The notes beneath the pieces are model-generated. The model had not been told where the DNA came from, searched no databases, and was given only the letters and a program-made list of their open reading frames with translations. A stretch of 64,000 nt of DNA from positions 866,984-930,983 of the forward strand of contig JAAOMT010000200.1 in the NCBI GenBank assembly GCA_016748015.1, read 5' to 3'. This DNA comes from Geosiphon pyriformis. Lineage: Eukaryota > Glomeromycota > Glomeromycetes > Archaeosporales > Geosiphonaceae. Below are positions 35,400-46,497 of the stretch, in pieces (position 1 is the stretch's first letter; every line of letters begins with the position of its first letter). The translations under genes were made by a program, and so were the position numbers.

Positions 35400-37370
35400 T
35401 ATTTTTTCTAATGATAACTTTTATTTCGATTCAAATATTGGTTTTATTTTTGTGAGAAACCGAAAATAGTCAAATTCTAGTATTTCAAGAATCTTCGTTT
35501 CCGCCTATAATACCATCTATTTACATTGCCTTTAATGATTATCTTGCAAACAAAAGAAATCAACAAAATCAACGAAGAAAGAAAAAAAGAGCTACTCATT
35601 AAATCTATAAAAAATACTTAATACTATTTTCTGTTAATGATTAAAATTTTATCTAACAAGCATCCAACTTGCAGCAGTAAAATTATGAATTGAAAATGAG
35701 TTATTGATGATATCTTAAATAATAAAATTACATTTTCGCATTCGCATAATACAATAAAATTCCGCTCTTTATGATTTAAAAATAAGAAATTCAAAGGTAT
35801 AAATTATGACTCAATATATTTTTGTGTAACTGAGCTTTCATAGGTGATCATCTAGTAGTGTTGAAAAATGTTTTTAGCAAAATGATATCATATTAAGGAT
35901 AGATGCCGCGCTCGGGGAAAAATTAATCATATTTGCTGTCTTTATTTACGGAAACCATAGAGCTAGTGAGATATTTCAATAGTCATACAGAGTAATTAAA
36001 AAACATGAATCCCTACTCCTAATTCGTTCACATCCCTTAATGCACCTTTTTGCCAACATGTTCGCTCGCTTGATGAAACGGCAAAAAACCCCTTGATGAT
36101 CATTATTATAAGTGGTAGATTTTTTAATCTCATGTTTATTGGTGTGAAAATTTCTTTGACAGTAAGAAAGAGTGCAGTCCATTTCAAGATGACTTTCATT
36201 ATTATACAAAAAAGCTTGGGAAGCTCAGCATAATTATAATTGAAATTGGGAATTGTTTGGTTCCGTGATAAATACTTGGACTAACCCTTTTAGTTGAAAT
36301 AAAAATCCTTGATTTCACAAAGCTTACTCATAAAACTTCATTCGATTTGATCCAATCTATTAAGATACAGTTTAATGTCAAATTAAAATAGTTTGTTTCT
36401 ATGCCTTTCGCATAACTGTACCTGTTGCCGCTCTTTTATGAAAAATCAGCTTATTAAACGACTTTAATTTTTCGGAGTCTCAAAATGGATTCACGGCAAT
36501 TACTGTTTCCACCAAAAAAATGCATCCTGTATTATTTTATCTCTCTATATCCGATTGCATTTTTAGTAGCCACTGGTAGATTAGATGTACATCATTCTCA
36601 CTTTTAGTAGTGGGTAACTCTTTAGGAAAAGGATCTTGATTTCTTAATAATAATAATGAACGAAACGAAGCAGAGCTATACCCAGTTGGTAAATTAATAA
36701 TGGAAAGCGCTGAGCTATCGATAAAAATTTCAATGGTTTTGATTAGACAATTCTCAGCTAGGGTATTTGAATATTTGTAGATTCGGTAAAGATGAACTCA
36801 AAGATGAAACAACATTGAATCTGTAACAGAAAAGAGAAAAATAATAAAATTTTCTAGTGATGGAAGTAAAAGAGCTCACAATGGTAGATTCAATTAGATT
36901 GATACATATAAATAAATATTAAATAAAGTGAATTATATAATCAGAAATCTAAACCTGACTCATTTTCGTCAGTAACTATACACTTCCAAAAAAAATTAGT
37001 TTACTTTTCAGTCGATTCATATGGGCGATCAAGAAAAATTATGTTGGCTGTTTTTTATCTTTTGCAATTAAAATATAACTTTCCTTTGCTGTTTATTTAC
37101 CAAAAAAACCCATAAAAAAGCATTCTGCTAGGTAATAAATATCATGAAACGGCATTCATCAATTTCTTAAATTTTTAGCTACACAACAGCATTAATAGAT
37201 AAACAAATGACTTTGTCATCTTCGCCCGATACATGATCTTTCCGACTGTTTTTCGGCGATAAAAAATCTAGTAATGAACTTAAAAAATCTACATGACTGC
37301 ATCACATTCTTTCTGGATGTGAAAAAAATTATATAACAAATTGCATTAAAGAATTGAAACGAATCACATA
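35400..37370. other. No gene seen
   Basis: AT-rich interval with only short open frames. A GC-richer patch at about 36000-36200 has overlapping minus-strand frames of no recognisable family. Confidence 0.5.
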
Positions 37371-37380
37371 GCAAAGATCC

Positions 37381-37565
37381 CGTGTTTCGTATCTATGGCA
37401 GGCTTCTTCTATCATTATGGAATTGGGACGGAGGAAGTTGCTAACTTGGCTTGCAGAACTATCTGCTTTCAGCCAAAACGCGGCATTTTTATACCAGGAA
37501 GGAGATACCAAAGTAAATGGAATGTCGAATTTGAGCCTGTGCTATAGTCACGCGTTAAGACAGGT
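37381..37565 (+). pseudogene. Sel1-like repeat fragment
   Basis: A piece reads AGFFYHYGIGTEEVANLA and, in a neighbouring frame, FLYQEGDTKVNGMSNLSLCY. Together these match Sel1-like repeats (consensus LA.FY.YGIGTE...A..LY..A...G...A..NL..CY) with one frame break. In Rhizophagus such repeats often follow kinase domains. The end (GTAATT at about 37565) could be an old donor site. Too short and broken to be functional. Confidence 0.5.
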
Positions 37566-38898
37566 AATTTTTTAATTAATTTATTCAAAACTTGAAATCT
37601 AATGAGTCACTACGTTTATGTGGGTAAAAGAGCAATAGGTTTGTGTAGCGTCACCAAGGAGATGATTTTGGAACACAGAAGAATCTCGATAATATTTATC
37701 AACGTGATTAAAAATCACCTTATGAAAATATTTATTATGAACCGTGTCTGTATTTAGCGCAAAGGCTACCAACGACATAGTACGCTAAATGAAATTTCTA
37801 AAAACCTTTTGGAAAAATTCCTCTTTGACGTCAAAAAACCTTAAAAACAGAAAAGGCCGATTTATACATGGCAATCGGGTTTCCTTGTTTAGCGGAACTT
37901 TTTAATAGAGAGATGCATTAATTTAACTTTTAGGGTTTGCTAATAGAGCTGACAAGGTCATTTTTAAATTCCGGCTTGGTATACACATAAAACAAACCTA
38001 ATTTTATTTCGTGCCGTATATTATCGAGAAACATAATTCAAAGATGATGCTTCTGGCCATGACACAGATTCGAAAAAAATTTTCAAATCAATTCTATTTC
38101 GTAGCCATAATCCTTGTTCTATTTTTCAAAAGAATAACATTTTTTGACTCGTTCGCATTTGTGATTTCAAGATTCCCGAGGTATGATCAAATTATTTGCA
38201 TAATATTTCGAATAATACGCTAAAAGGTTTCCTATCTTTATGAAATTCTATTATCTGCTTTTAAAAATTTAGCATGCATAACCATCCATTTTCATAGAAT
38301 ATGACAAAACGGGTAAGACAATCACAGCTTTCTTACTATACCAATATCACTTCAATTGTCATTTATATTGTAAGTCCGGTTTCCAAACTTGGACAGGAAG
38401 AAAAGGGTTCTTATGAATAAGTAAAAATGATGCACAGCGTAGATGAATAATTATAAATTGTGATTTGGAACGTGGTATAGAGATTCCTGCGGGAAATTAA
38501 ACGATGGAACAAGGAAAAAAATGATTAAAGAATTATTATTATTATTATTATTATTATTATGTTATATTAACGATATGATTTATTATGAGAAGCGAGATAA
38601 TTTAAGATTTATTACACGAAATAAAAATCCTCTTGATCATTACTATGCATGCTTACGTTTTTCGATCAATTTATTTGAAAATCCTGAACAAAGTCGACAA
38701 TTGAAAAAAGAAACCGGATATTTAATCCCATGTTTTATCTGGATCCTTTGATTTTTTGACTCTTTGGCTCAATGAAGAAATCATACAAATAAGTACGGGA
38801 AAAACTTTAAAATTTTGAATTTGACCGCCAAATTTTTAAAGAGTCTTTCAATTAGCTGACTTTGGCAATAGAAACAAGTTATACTAAATAAGAATATT
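37566..38898. other. No gene seen; small (TTA)n tract
   Basis: Contains a short TTA microsatellite at about 38533-38559, whose frame continues for some 60 codons into non-repetitive sequence (about to 38751) but resembles nothing I know. Otherwise unremarkable. Confidence 0.5.
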
Positions 38899-40039
38899 AT
38901 GGCTTTTGAAATTGATAGCATTCAGTTAACCGTTGTTATGTTTAGCGTTGTTATAAGTTTAGCTACAAGTACAGTATTAATACGATATATGTGGAAAAGG
39001 TTTACTTATCTGAGACTTGCTTGGTAAGATTTCTTTGATTGCGGTCTTTTGTTTTCAAATTGTTTTGAGTAATTAACAAAAAAAATTAACATTCTGCTTT
39101 TATATGTTCTCGACCCCTTCCCTTTTCAAAAGTGTTTTTGCAGGAATAACAATAATTCTCTTATCAACATGCAACCTTCTAAAAACCCTATTTCCAAACA
39201 CAATCTACGAAAAGTGGTATTGGTTCTGTTATGAACTTCTCTCGGGAACATACACCTCCCTAATTACAATTTTCTTATTATTCACTGGGCGACGATTTTA
39301 TGCGCCACAATCTCGACACAATAACCTTTTCAAATTTACATGTTTCTTTCTTTTGGCAACTATCATCGTACACGGGACAATTGCATTTTTTGTATTACCA
39401 CCGCTAATACAAAGTTCTTCGACGCTTTCTGAAAAGTTTGAGATAAAAAAAGAACCCAATCTGAACTCATATATTGTTCAAGTGATAGTGAGAATGCTAG
39501 TTAGCGTCTTTGGATTTTTGTATGCTTTTATGCCAGTCTTACGCTTACAATTCCGTTCCATGAAAAAGGAATATGGAAATGCAACGAAACCTGACAACAA
39601 TAATATGAACAAGTTGAATAATAATGAAGGATCAACATATGATAGAAAAGAACTCAACCCACAAAATGCCGCAGTTGGGATATGGTACATGACCACCATT
39701 ACATTATTAGTCGTATTATACATTTCGTTTTACGCATCAGTATTCATTCTTGGGATGAAGAATTCGGTAGAAGGAAGCACAAAGGCTCCATTTTTGCCAG
39801 TGAATAATGCCATTGATTTTATTTTACGGATTGGAGTCTTACTTGTTTATGGTATTCCTCCTTCTGGAGTTGTGCTGAAATTTTTGATCAAGAAGATCAA
39901 AGGTAGTAACAAGTTGAATACAAGTGATGATTTTAATATTAGTATACATGTTATAAAAAATTTTGATGAAGATAACACAACTATTAATGAAGATGTTGAA
40001 AGCAGTAGGGAAAGCCAGAAGGGCTGGTTAGATTTGTAG
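38899..40039 (+). CDS. Seven-transmembrane protein, receptor-like topology, two exons
   Basis: Model: exon 38899-39023, intron 39024-39132 (GTAAGA...AAAG), exon 39133-40039; 343 aa. Unspliced, a 311-residue frame starts at 39104, but only the spliced form supplies the first membrane helix. Predicted helices: about 9-28, 42-60, 72-93, 109-130, 155-179, 223-249 and 269-290. Basic loops (RYMWKRFTYLR; RRFYAPQSR; RSMKKEYG...; KKIKGSNK) fall on one side, so the N-terminus is outside, the C-terminus inside, with a long third inner loop (about 180-220) and a 50-residue acidic/Ser-rich tail. This is GPCR-like topology. The end of helix 7 (YGIPPSGVVLKFL) and the helix 3 pattern (SGTYTSLITIFLLF) recall, from memory, the THH1/TOM1/TOM3-GPR137 family more than the STE3 pheromone receptors. 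It lies 5.4 kb downstream of the last CaaX peptide copy. Confidence 0.7.
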
Positions 40040-41079
40040 AAAATTCATTAGAAAAAGTGTAGATAGTAAAAATAGGATGTAGAAAAATGTAAAAATTTAA
40101 ATTAGAGGGATTTAAAATTTCTATTACTGACATCAGGTAATGTAAAAAAAACTGATGTCGAACTTTTACTTTCTGATTAATTCTTTAAACTGTCTAATAG
40201 TTTTGACACAGTAAATTATTAATTATTAAAATACTAGCAAACTTAAAAACTGTTATTTCCCTTTTTTATAAAATTTAAAATTTTGTATTTATATGTTACT
40301 AAAATTAAGAATTTATTTTCGTTTAATAAATATATTCAGTGGGTTATTTTAATAAACTATTTTGTCTTTATAAACACATGTCTAATGAATTGAGTAAAAT
40401 TATATAAAAGCCAACTAGTCGTGAAATCTCATTTTTTTATCTGAAATAGTTACCCTCCGACCTTGATGAAAAATTTAAAGATCAATTATTAAACATTGTA
40501 GAATCTGGTAAATGAATATGTCCTTTATCACGTGGCCCGTTCCTTATAAATTCCATCGAAATTAGGGAAAAACAATTTAATTAAGTATCTTTTGTCAAAT
40601 ATCATATTTTCAAATGGCAATTGAAGGAGCTTATCCAAGGTAAATTTAAAAGGAATGCCACGATGCATTCTAGAATAAAAATTAGTGCCATCCTCAAATA
40701 AAACTCCAATATAGTGAACAGCTATAGTCTCGCTTAAAAAACTGTACCATTTTGCTGGCTGACATAAAATTTGCCTTGGCTTATTCTTACACTTCTCTCT
40801 TTCGTCTTTAGTCTTTTTATTACATTTCTCTTCTGAAGTGTGCTCTAGTGAAAAAGTTTAGAAAGAGCATCCAAAATAAATTTAGAAATAACAGTTTTTA
40901 CAGATTATAAGAAAATTTCCCCACTAGTCTGAAGGTTTTGGGTGGCGCTTGGAATTTACAAATGTAATGAGGGAATAAACAAAAGTAAAGAAGGCTAAGA
41001 ATAAAGGTCAAGTACTTACATTCTTAGATTAAGTTATTAAACGGAAGATTGGAAGGCAAAAAACCTAACACATCAATAA
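40040..41079. other. No gene seen
   Basis: AT-rich spacer downstream of the 7TM gene. A slightly richer patch around 40500-40840 has no sustained frame. Confidence 0.5.
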
Positions 41080-41780
41080 TAGGTAATACCAAGTATTGTT
41101 AAATAACACTCATCAAGCAATCCCCGGAGGAAGATCCCGGCAGTTGTACACATTGGACCTTCCGATTCTTTGGATTTTGCCATATTACAAGTCTTGGATT
41201 GTAAGCTTCGTTCTGGATAATAATACGGACCCCTAATTCCTTAACCTTGCTGATTAGACGTTGTCGAAAACAATAATGTCCCCAACAATGCATTTTCCAA
41301 ACAGTTTTTCGTGTAATCTTTCTTGTCTTGCGATTCACTATCTCTGAAACTTCAAAAGGAGGAAATGACAATGGCATCGAATTCGGGAAAAAATCTAACT
41401 GATTTCCAGTGATTTCACTTTGCATACATACAGCTTTTCGCCACACTCGAAATCGCCTTATCGAGTCGCCAGGCCATTTATTTTTACATTTTGAGGAGGA
41501 TACTAATAAATTATTCTTTTTGCAGATTATATCATCCAAGTATTTGCAAATGCCAACATAGGTCCAATAGAATGTTCACCAATCTTATATGCACCGTTTG
41601 TGGGAGAGTACCATGTAAAAGGTGTATAAGCTCCAGAATTAAATAGAGACTGTATGAACAGAGCTATTCGCTTGGGTTTCGCAGAGCTGTTTTTATGTCT
41701 CATATACTCAGACTAATTCTACTCATTAATTTTGCGAGAATAAGTGAGCTTGCCATCCGACATTATCTGGTGAAAAACCG
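41080..41780 (-). pseudogene. Decayed Fanzor/TnpB-like RNA-guided nuclease
   Basis: On the minus strand, blocks appear in TnpB/Fanzor order. TPFTWYSPTNGAYKIGEHSI (about 41570-41625) matches the RuvC-I region, in which the family has DPG.RTF; here the Asp position reads Asn (FNSGAYT). After a frameshift near 41550-41565 comes ICKYLDDIICKKNNLLVSS, then a basic helix (RRFRVWRKAV). HCWGHYCFRQRLISKVKELG leads to IIIQNEAYN (about 41200-41285), the RuvC-II region with its Glu kept. After a second frameshift near 41198, SKTCNMAK matches the SKTC start of the zinc ribbon. Two frameshifts, a lost Asp and a ruined ribbon show it is inactive. Family assignment is by recognition of these motifs; the element's ends were not found. 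Confidence 0.7.
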
Positions 41781-42702
41781 GCCGCTATTATTATGTCTCT
41801 TTTTTCCGAAATGAAAAGGCCTTATCATTATCCAGAATGATGGTACGCTTATAACAATGTGTGTAAGCATCATCGGATTATGGAGATAAGTGACATAGAA
41901 ACGTTTCTATGTGGATTTCGAAAATTTCTGTGCACGAATTGTCAGTTTGTCGCAGATCTTTCAAGATCGAAATGATAGTGTGTTGATAGGCCTTGCCGAT
42001 TCGCATTACACTTAATCACTTCTTCCTTAGCAATAAATACTTCATCAATTTTATCAGTGGGCGCTTTGCCGTGCACACTCCAAAACATTCTGAGACACAC
42101 AACAGTTCGGATGAACTTGCGCTCATCCCATGTTCGGAGTTTTTTGTCTTCGTTTTCATTAACTTAATTTCCAGGCAGAAATCTGTTTAAAGCTCAAGTT
42201 ATCTTGATGGATTGAGTCTTCATCCAAGAGTGTTGATATGGGTGATGTCGACACTATTAGACAACGATACTATAAGCAAATCTCGTCAAGCCCAGCCACC
42301 GCTTCAAGAGCTGCTTTTGAAGATGTTTTAGATACACCTTGATTAATAGTGAATTGTTGAGAATATCTGATATTGCTACGAGCTGTTATGCGTTTTTCGT
42401 CTGCTATGATGCTCCCGTCAATAGCAGCCAGCTGCATGCGACAGATAAAGACTGTGTTGATAAAAATGTTTATGAAGAGGTCGGCAAAGTATATCCTGGT
42501 GGGTGACCACAACTTTCGAGACCATTCCGCGACTTGTTCGTAGGTGGGAAATCGAGAGAGAAGTTGCTTTGTCGCTCGATCCTCTTTTGCTTTGCACTAG
42601 AGACACGGGTATAGAGTTAATCTTTCTTGGTGGCAGAGGTGGTGAAGATGGTATCAGATGAGGTATTTATTTTCGCAAATCTTTTCTATTGGTTAAATCC
42701 AA
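41781..42702. other. Probable 5' debris of the Fanzor-like element; otherwise unassigned
   Basis: Immediately upstream of the RuvC-I region the minus strand has SDGKLTYSRKIN and farther up LDNDKAFSFRKKE, separated by stops; these may be remnants of the nuclease N-terminal half. At 42270-42606 overlapping minus-strand frames of 60-80 codons resemble nothing known. The PPR promoter should lie in the last part, but no element is evident. Confidence 0.4.
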
Positions 42703-45700
42703 ATGTTAATCATTGATTGGCTTCATCATTCGATAATTTTTTGTTTGCTTCCTTGCTTTATGGTATTCTCTGGACAAAAGCTGTCAATGTCACCAGTGCA
42801 AAAAACGCTATTCTCTTTTATACAGATTCAGCGCCTTCTATCAAAGTCTCATACTAATTCAAGGACATTGAAACATCAAGCATCCTCTAATTGTTCACGC
42901 TCTCAGCGACTCATTAATAAAGACCGCTACTATATTCTCTCTCTGAGGGTTACTTGTAAATTTCGTCCTGGGGATTTCTTCCTGTCTCCACCAACAGGAA
43001 TTAGTCGTTTTTTGAGTACAAACTGTAGCGCTGAACTCCAGGTTAACAAAGTACCAGACCTGGATAAGTCGAATATTCCTTGGACAGTAAAATGTTTTCT
43101 TGCCCTTCTGAATGAATGTGCCAATCAGGCTCATAAAGAGCGACAAATTGACCCAAATGTGATGAACGTCATGTGGGACTTATATGTCTCAATTGAATCG
43201 CAAGAAAAAGTATTTTTGAAGTTGGATGATTTCAATCTATTTATCTATATATTAAAACATTATGATCACAAAATCAAGCAACAACCATCAAAATTGATCA
43301 AGATTCTAGATGATATCAAGGAAGTCAAGCTGAAGTTTGGGAGGCAGCACTACAATACTTTGATTCAAGCACTAGGATGGAAAAAAGATCTAGCAGGTGC
43401 ACTAATGGTTTTCCTCGAACTACAATCTCATAGATTTCCACCAAATGGAGTGACTTTCGATTCATTAATGGATGCGTTCCTCTCGAGTTTTAATCACAAG
43501 GAGGCCATGAAATTATATCGGGGGCTCAAAGATCCCATTATCCCACAGGATGTTCCCATAAAATTTTTCATCAAACTTCTTAAGTTTCAATGTGATCGAG
43601 GCTATCTGAAGTCTGCGATCTCAATATATAAAGATATGATAGAGGCAGATCGACAACCCTCGATCTACGTAGCCAACGTAATCTTGAGTGCAATATGTGA
43701 ACATAATGATTTGACGACAGGCTTACAATTTTTTCGAGATAATTATCCCCCAAACGCAGCAAAAATTGCTTCTAGTTACAATATTCTTCTTACTACTGCA
43801 CTCCAAAATGACGAACGCATTATGATCCTTCAAATTTGGAAAGAAATGGTAGACAACGAAGTGGAACCAGATATAATTTCATATACACTTCTAATGCGAC
43901 TTCATCTCCGCGAATTGAAGCTCAGAGAAGCTCTCGATGTTTACACAGAGATGCTTAAAATAAATATTATTCCAGACTCTCCTATATTCCGGATTTTGGT
44001 TCAAGCGTGTGTTTTCAAGGAAGAGTGGAAACCTATGTTGCCATTTATTTGTGAAGAAATGAAACAATTCGATTTCATTGATCAGAGTTCTTTGACATAT
44101 AATATTGTTCTCAAAGCTCTTACTCAGCTTGGAATCAAGTTCGCCCAACGCGTTATGTATGATTTAATTTGTGCTGGATTATCTGTTGACAGTAGATCCC
44201 CTAAAGCTTTGATTGAAGAATACGTGTCTCGTAATGATTTACCAAGTGCCTCTCAAATCTTACAACGCTGCCAATCTCATAACATCCTCCCTGATCAACA
44301 AACATATGAAATTTTAATTCGTGCTTATATACGTGAAGGGAATATTTTACAAGTCCAAAAATACTATAGCGAATTTATTAGCAACAATAATCGCGATTTC
44401 CCTCAGAGAGCTTGGCCGAAACAAAACGATGACATATCCGGTATAAACGAATTTCTCAAATTATGTTCAAAAAACAAATTGAAATTCGGGATCGATTTCT
44501 TTGAACATATCCAAAAGCTTGGCTTCAAGGGAAACACAATGACGTACACCATATTAGTTCAATTTTTACTGGATTTAGGGCGTCGTGAAGACAATAAACT
44601 TTTAGCACGCATATACGAAAATGCATCTACCTCAAATATACAATTTCCTCTTGATATATATAATCTTTTATTGCGCCGGTTTATAATTACACGAAACACA
44701 ATATGCATGCATAAAGTCTTCGAGGATATGATGCATGCCAATCTTGAGCCCGATTCCGAAACATTCAGGGTTTTAGTAGACGGATTTAACAAATTTTCAG
44801 AAGCTGATGTATTGGAAATAGTTTATGATAAATTAAAAAAATCATTCAGTGCCAAATTGAGTAGAATTAATTACAATGGATTTATTTATGGATTCTGCCG
44901 GAATTCTAGAATGAATCTGGCTTATAAGGTATATACGGATATGCGCACGTCCGGATTGTCTCCTGATGTTATAACCTTTAGCCACTTAATCAACGGTTAC
45001 GCGAGTGAGAAAGATATTAAATCAGCACATCTGATATTCAGCGATATGCCCTTATCAGGAATTAAACCGACGATCGATATCTACCAATCTCTCATAAATG
45101 GATATATAAACTTATCACTACCATCAAAAGCCATCCAATTATATGAGGATCTGGCCAAAGTACAACCCTTTCTGATCGATAATTCGATTTATCATAATAT
45201 TATTTCGGCGTGCCTTCAAACATCAAACTTTGGGCTTGCTAACGAATTACTTAACAAAATGGAAAAAGACACAACCCCTTCCAAGAGATTCACTGGGGTC
45301 ATTATTCAAAGCATTGATCGTCAAGATCTTGGGACGGCTATTTTTATATTTGAACATATGGTAATAAAAAAAATAGAAATCACTTTATTATTATGCCAAC
45401 ATCTCGTAGAAGCTTTGTCGAAACACTCTGAATTTCCTTTGGTCCGTCGTTTATACCGTTATTTGGTAGCCCGTAAAGGTAGACGTAAAGTGCTGTTAAG
45501 TATGGCCCTCTTAAATTCTGTTATTAAATGCGCATCGATGACAAAACATACTAGATATGCTAAAAGGGTTCTCGAAGATTTACTGCGCTTTGGTTTCACA
45601 CCTTCGACTGAGACAATGAATGCCTTTATAAGTGGTCCGATCAGAGCAGGACACATTGAAGAAGCGAAAAAATTGATGGATAAAATGCGAGCTCTTTATA

Positions 45701-46497
45701 ATATCGCACCAAATACAGAAACTTTCTCGATGATGATCAATTCGTTGGTACATCGCGGTCAACTCGGAGAAGCAATGGCAGTATTGCGGTCAATGAAGCA
45801 AATTGACATTAGACCTAATATTGCAATATTCAATTCAATTTTTGACGGATATATTCACAGTTGCCCCTGGCGTGTTGCCTTACGTGTATTAGAACAACTA
45901 TTACGAGAGTATCCATTCAAACCTGATATTGGAACTGCCAACATTCTATGTGAATTTTTGATCAAGAAAAGATCTAGATCGTTACTAAAATTACGTGAAT
46001 TATATAATTGTTTGCATGGACGTGGCATGGAAGTTTTCATGAAAAATGAGATCGGGGCAGTAAAGGAACAAGTCAGTGAGTCGCCTCTAGTAAACGGACC
46101 TTCAAGGCTAGATTCTCCTTCTTTGGAAGTTGGAAAACCCTATCAAGATTTAATTTCACATGATAAAACCAATTTCCAAGATTTTGCCAGCGATCACCAG
46201 ATATTTGATTTACTTTTTAAAATTACAAAAATTCGAGTCAAAAATAAAAAATCTGTTTCCACAAATCAGCAAAATTTAAATGAGCTCATCGATGAACATC
46301 AAAAGACCCCCAAGAATGAAACACTCAATGAAATAATAGATTTATATTTCCAAGTAAGCAAAGAATCCTTAAAATCACTTACGTTGACTCGATCTACATA
46401 TGTAAAGTTCTTGAAAGCCTTCTGGAAATATGAAGATGTGAGTGCAACTCGGCAAGTCTTTGCAGATATGAGAAAAAGAAAAAAATTAATATTATAA
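42703..46497 (+). CDS. Pentatricopeptide-repeat (PPR) protein, probably mitochondrial
   Basis: Intronless frame of 1264 codons. The likely start is Met20 (42760) or Met29 (42787): both give an N-terminus rich in Ser, Arg, Lys and hydroxylated residues without acids (MSPVQKTLFSFIQIQRLLSK), as in mitochondrial presequences. From about residue 215 to 1110 there are many degenerate 35-residue PPR motifs, e.g. HYNTLIQALGWKKDLAGALM, SYTLLMRLHLRELKLREALD, TFSHLINGYASEKDIKSAHL and TFSMMINSLVHRGQLGEAMA. A less ordered segment (about 1115-1170) precedes a final PPR-like motif at the C-terminus. PPR proteins bind specific single-stranded RNA; in fungi they act mostly in mitochondrial RNA processing, stability and translation. 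The specific target cannot be told from sequence alone. Length is large for a fungal PPR protein. Confidence 0.9.
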   Translation: MLIIDWLHHSIIFCLLPCFMVFSGQKLSMSPVQKTLFSFIQIQRLLSKSHTNSRTLKHQASSNCSRSQRLINKDRYYILSLRVTCKFRPGDFFLSPPTGISRFLSTNCSAELQVNKVPDLDKSNIPWTVKCFLALLNECANQAHKERQIDPNVMNVMWDLYVSIESQEKVFLKLDDFNLFIYILKHYDHKIKQQPSKLIKILDDIKEVKLKFGRQHYNTLIQALGWKKDLAGALMVFLELQSHRFPPNGVTFDSLMDAFLSSFNHKEAMKLYRGLKDPIIPQDVPIKFFIKLLKFQCDRGYLKSAISIYKDMIEADRQPSIYVANVILSAICEHNDLTTGLQFFRDNYPPNAAKIASSYNILLTTALQNDERIMILQIWKEMVDNEVEPDIISYTLLMRLHLRELKLREALDVYTEMLKINIIPDSPIFRILVQACVFKEEWKPMLPFICEEMKQFDFIDQSSLTYNIVLKALTQLGIKFAQRVMYDLICAGLSVDSRSPKALIEEYVSRNDLPSASQILQRCQSHNILPDQQTYEILIRAYIREGNILQVQKYYSEFISNNNRDFPQRAWPKQNDDISGINEFLKLCSKNKLKFGIDFFEHIQKLGFKGNTMTYTILVQFLLDLGRREDNKLLARIYENASTSNIQFPLDIYNLLLRRFIITRNTICMHKVFEDMMHANLEPDSETFRVLVDGFNKFSEADVLEIVYDKLKKSFSAKLSRINYNGFIYGFCRNSRMNLAYKVYTDMRTSGLSPDVITFSHLINGYASEKDIKSAHLIFSDMPLSGIKPTIDIYQSLINGYINLSLPSKAIQLYEDLAKVQPFLIDNSIYHNIISACLQTSNFGLANELLNKMEKDTTPSKRFTGVIIQSIDRQDLGTAIFIFEHMVIKKIEITLLLCQHLVEALSKHSEFPLVRRLYRYLVARKGRRKVLLSMALLNSVIKCASMTKHTRYAKRVLEDLLRFGFTPSTETMNAFISGPIRAGHIEEAKKLMDKMRALYNIAPNTETFSMMINSLVHRGQLGEAMAVLRSMKQIDIRPNIAIFNSIFDGYIHSCPWRVALRVLEQLLREYPFKPDIGTANILCEFLIKKRSRSLLKLRELYNCLHGRGMEVFMKNEIGAVKEQVSESPLVNGPSRLDSPSLEVGKPYQDLISHDKTNFQDFASDHQIFDLLFKITKIRVKNKKSVSTNQQNLNELIDEHQKTPKNETLNEIIDLYFQVSKESLKSLTLTRSTYVKFLKAFWKYEDVSATRQVFADMRKRKKLIL

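Noticed and set aside
38521-38751. 76-codon frame starting in a TTA microsatellite
   Set aside because: Leu run is repeat-derived and the remainder has no recognised family or conserved context; not enough to call a gene.
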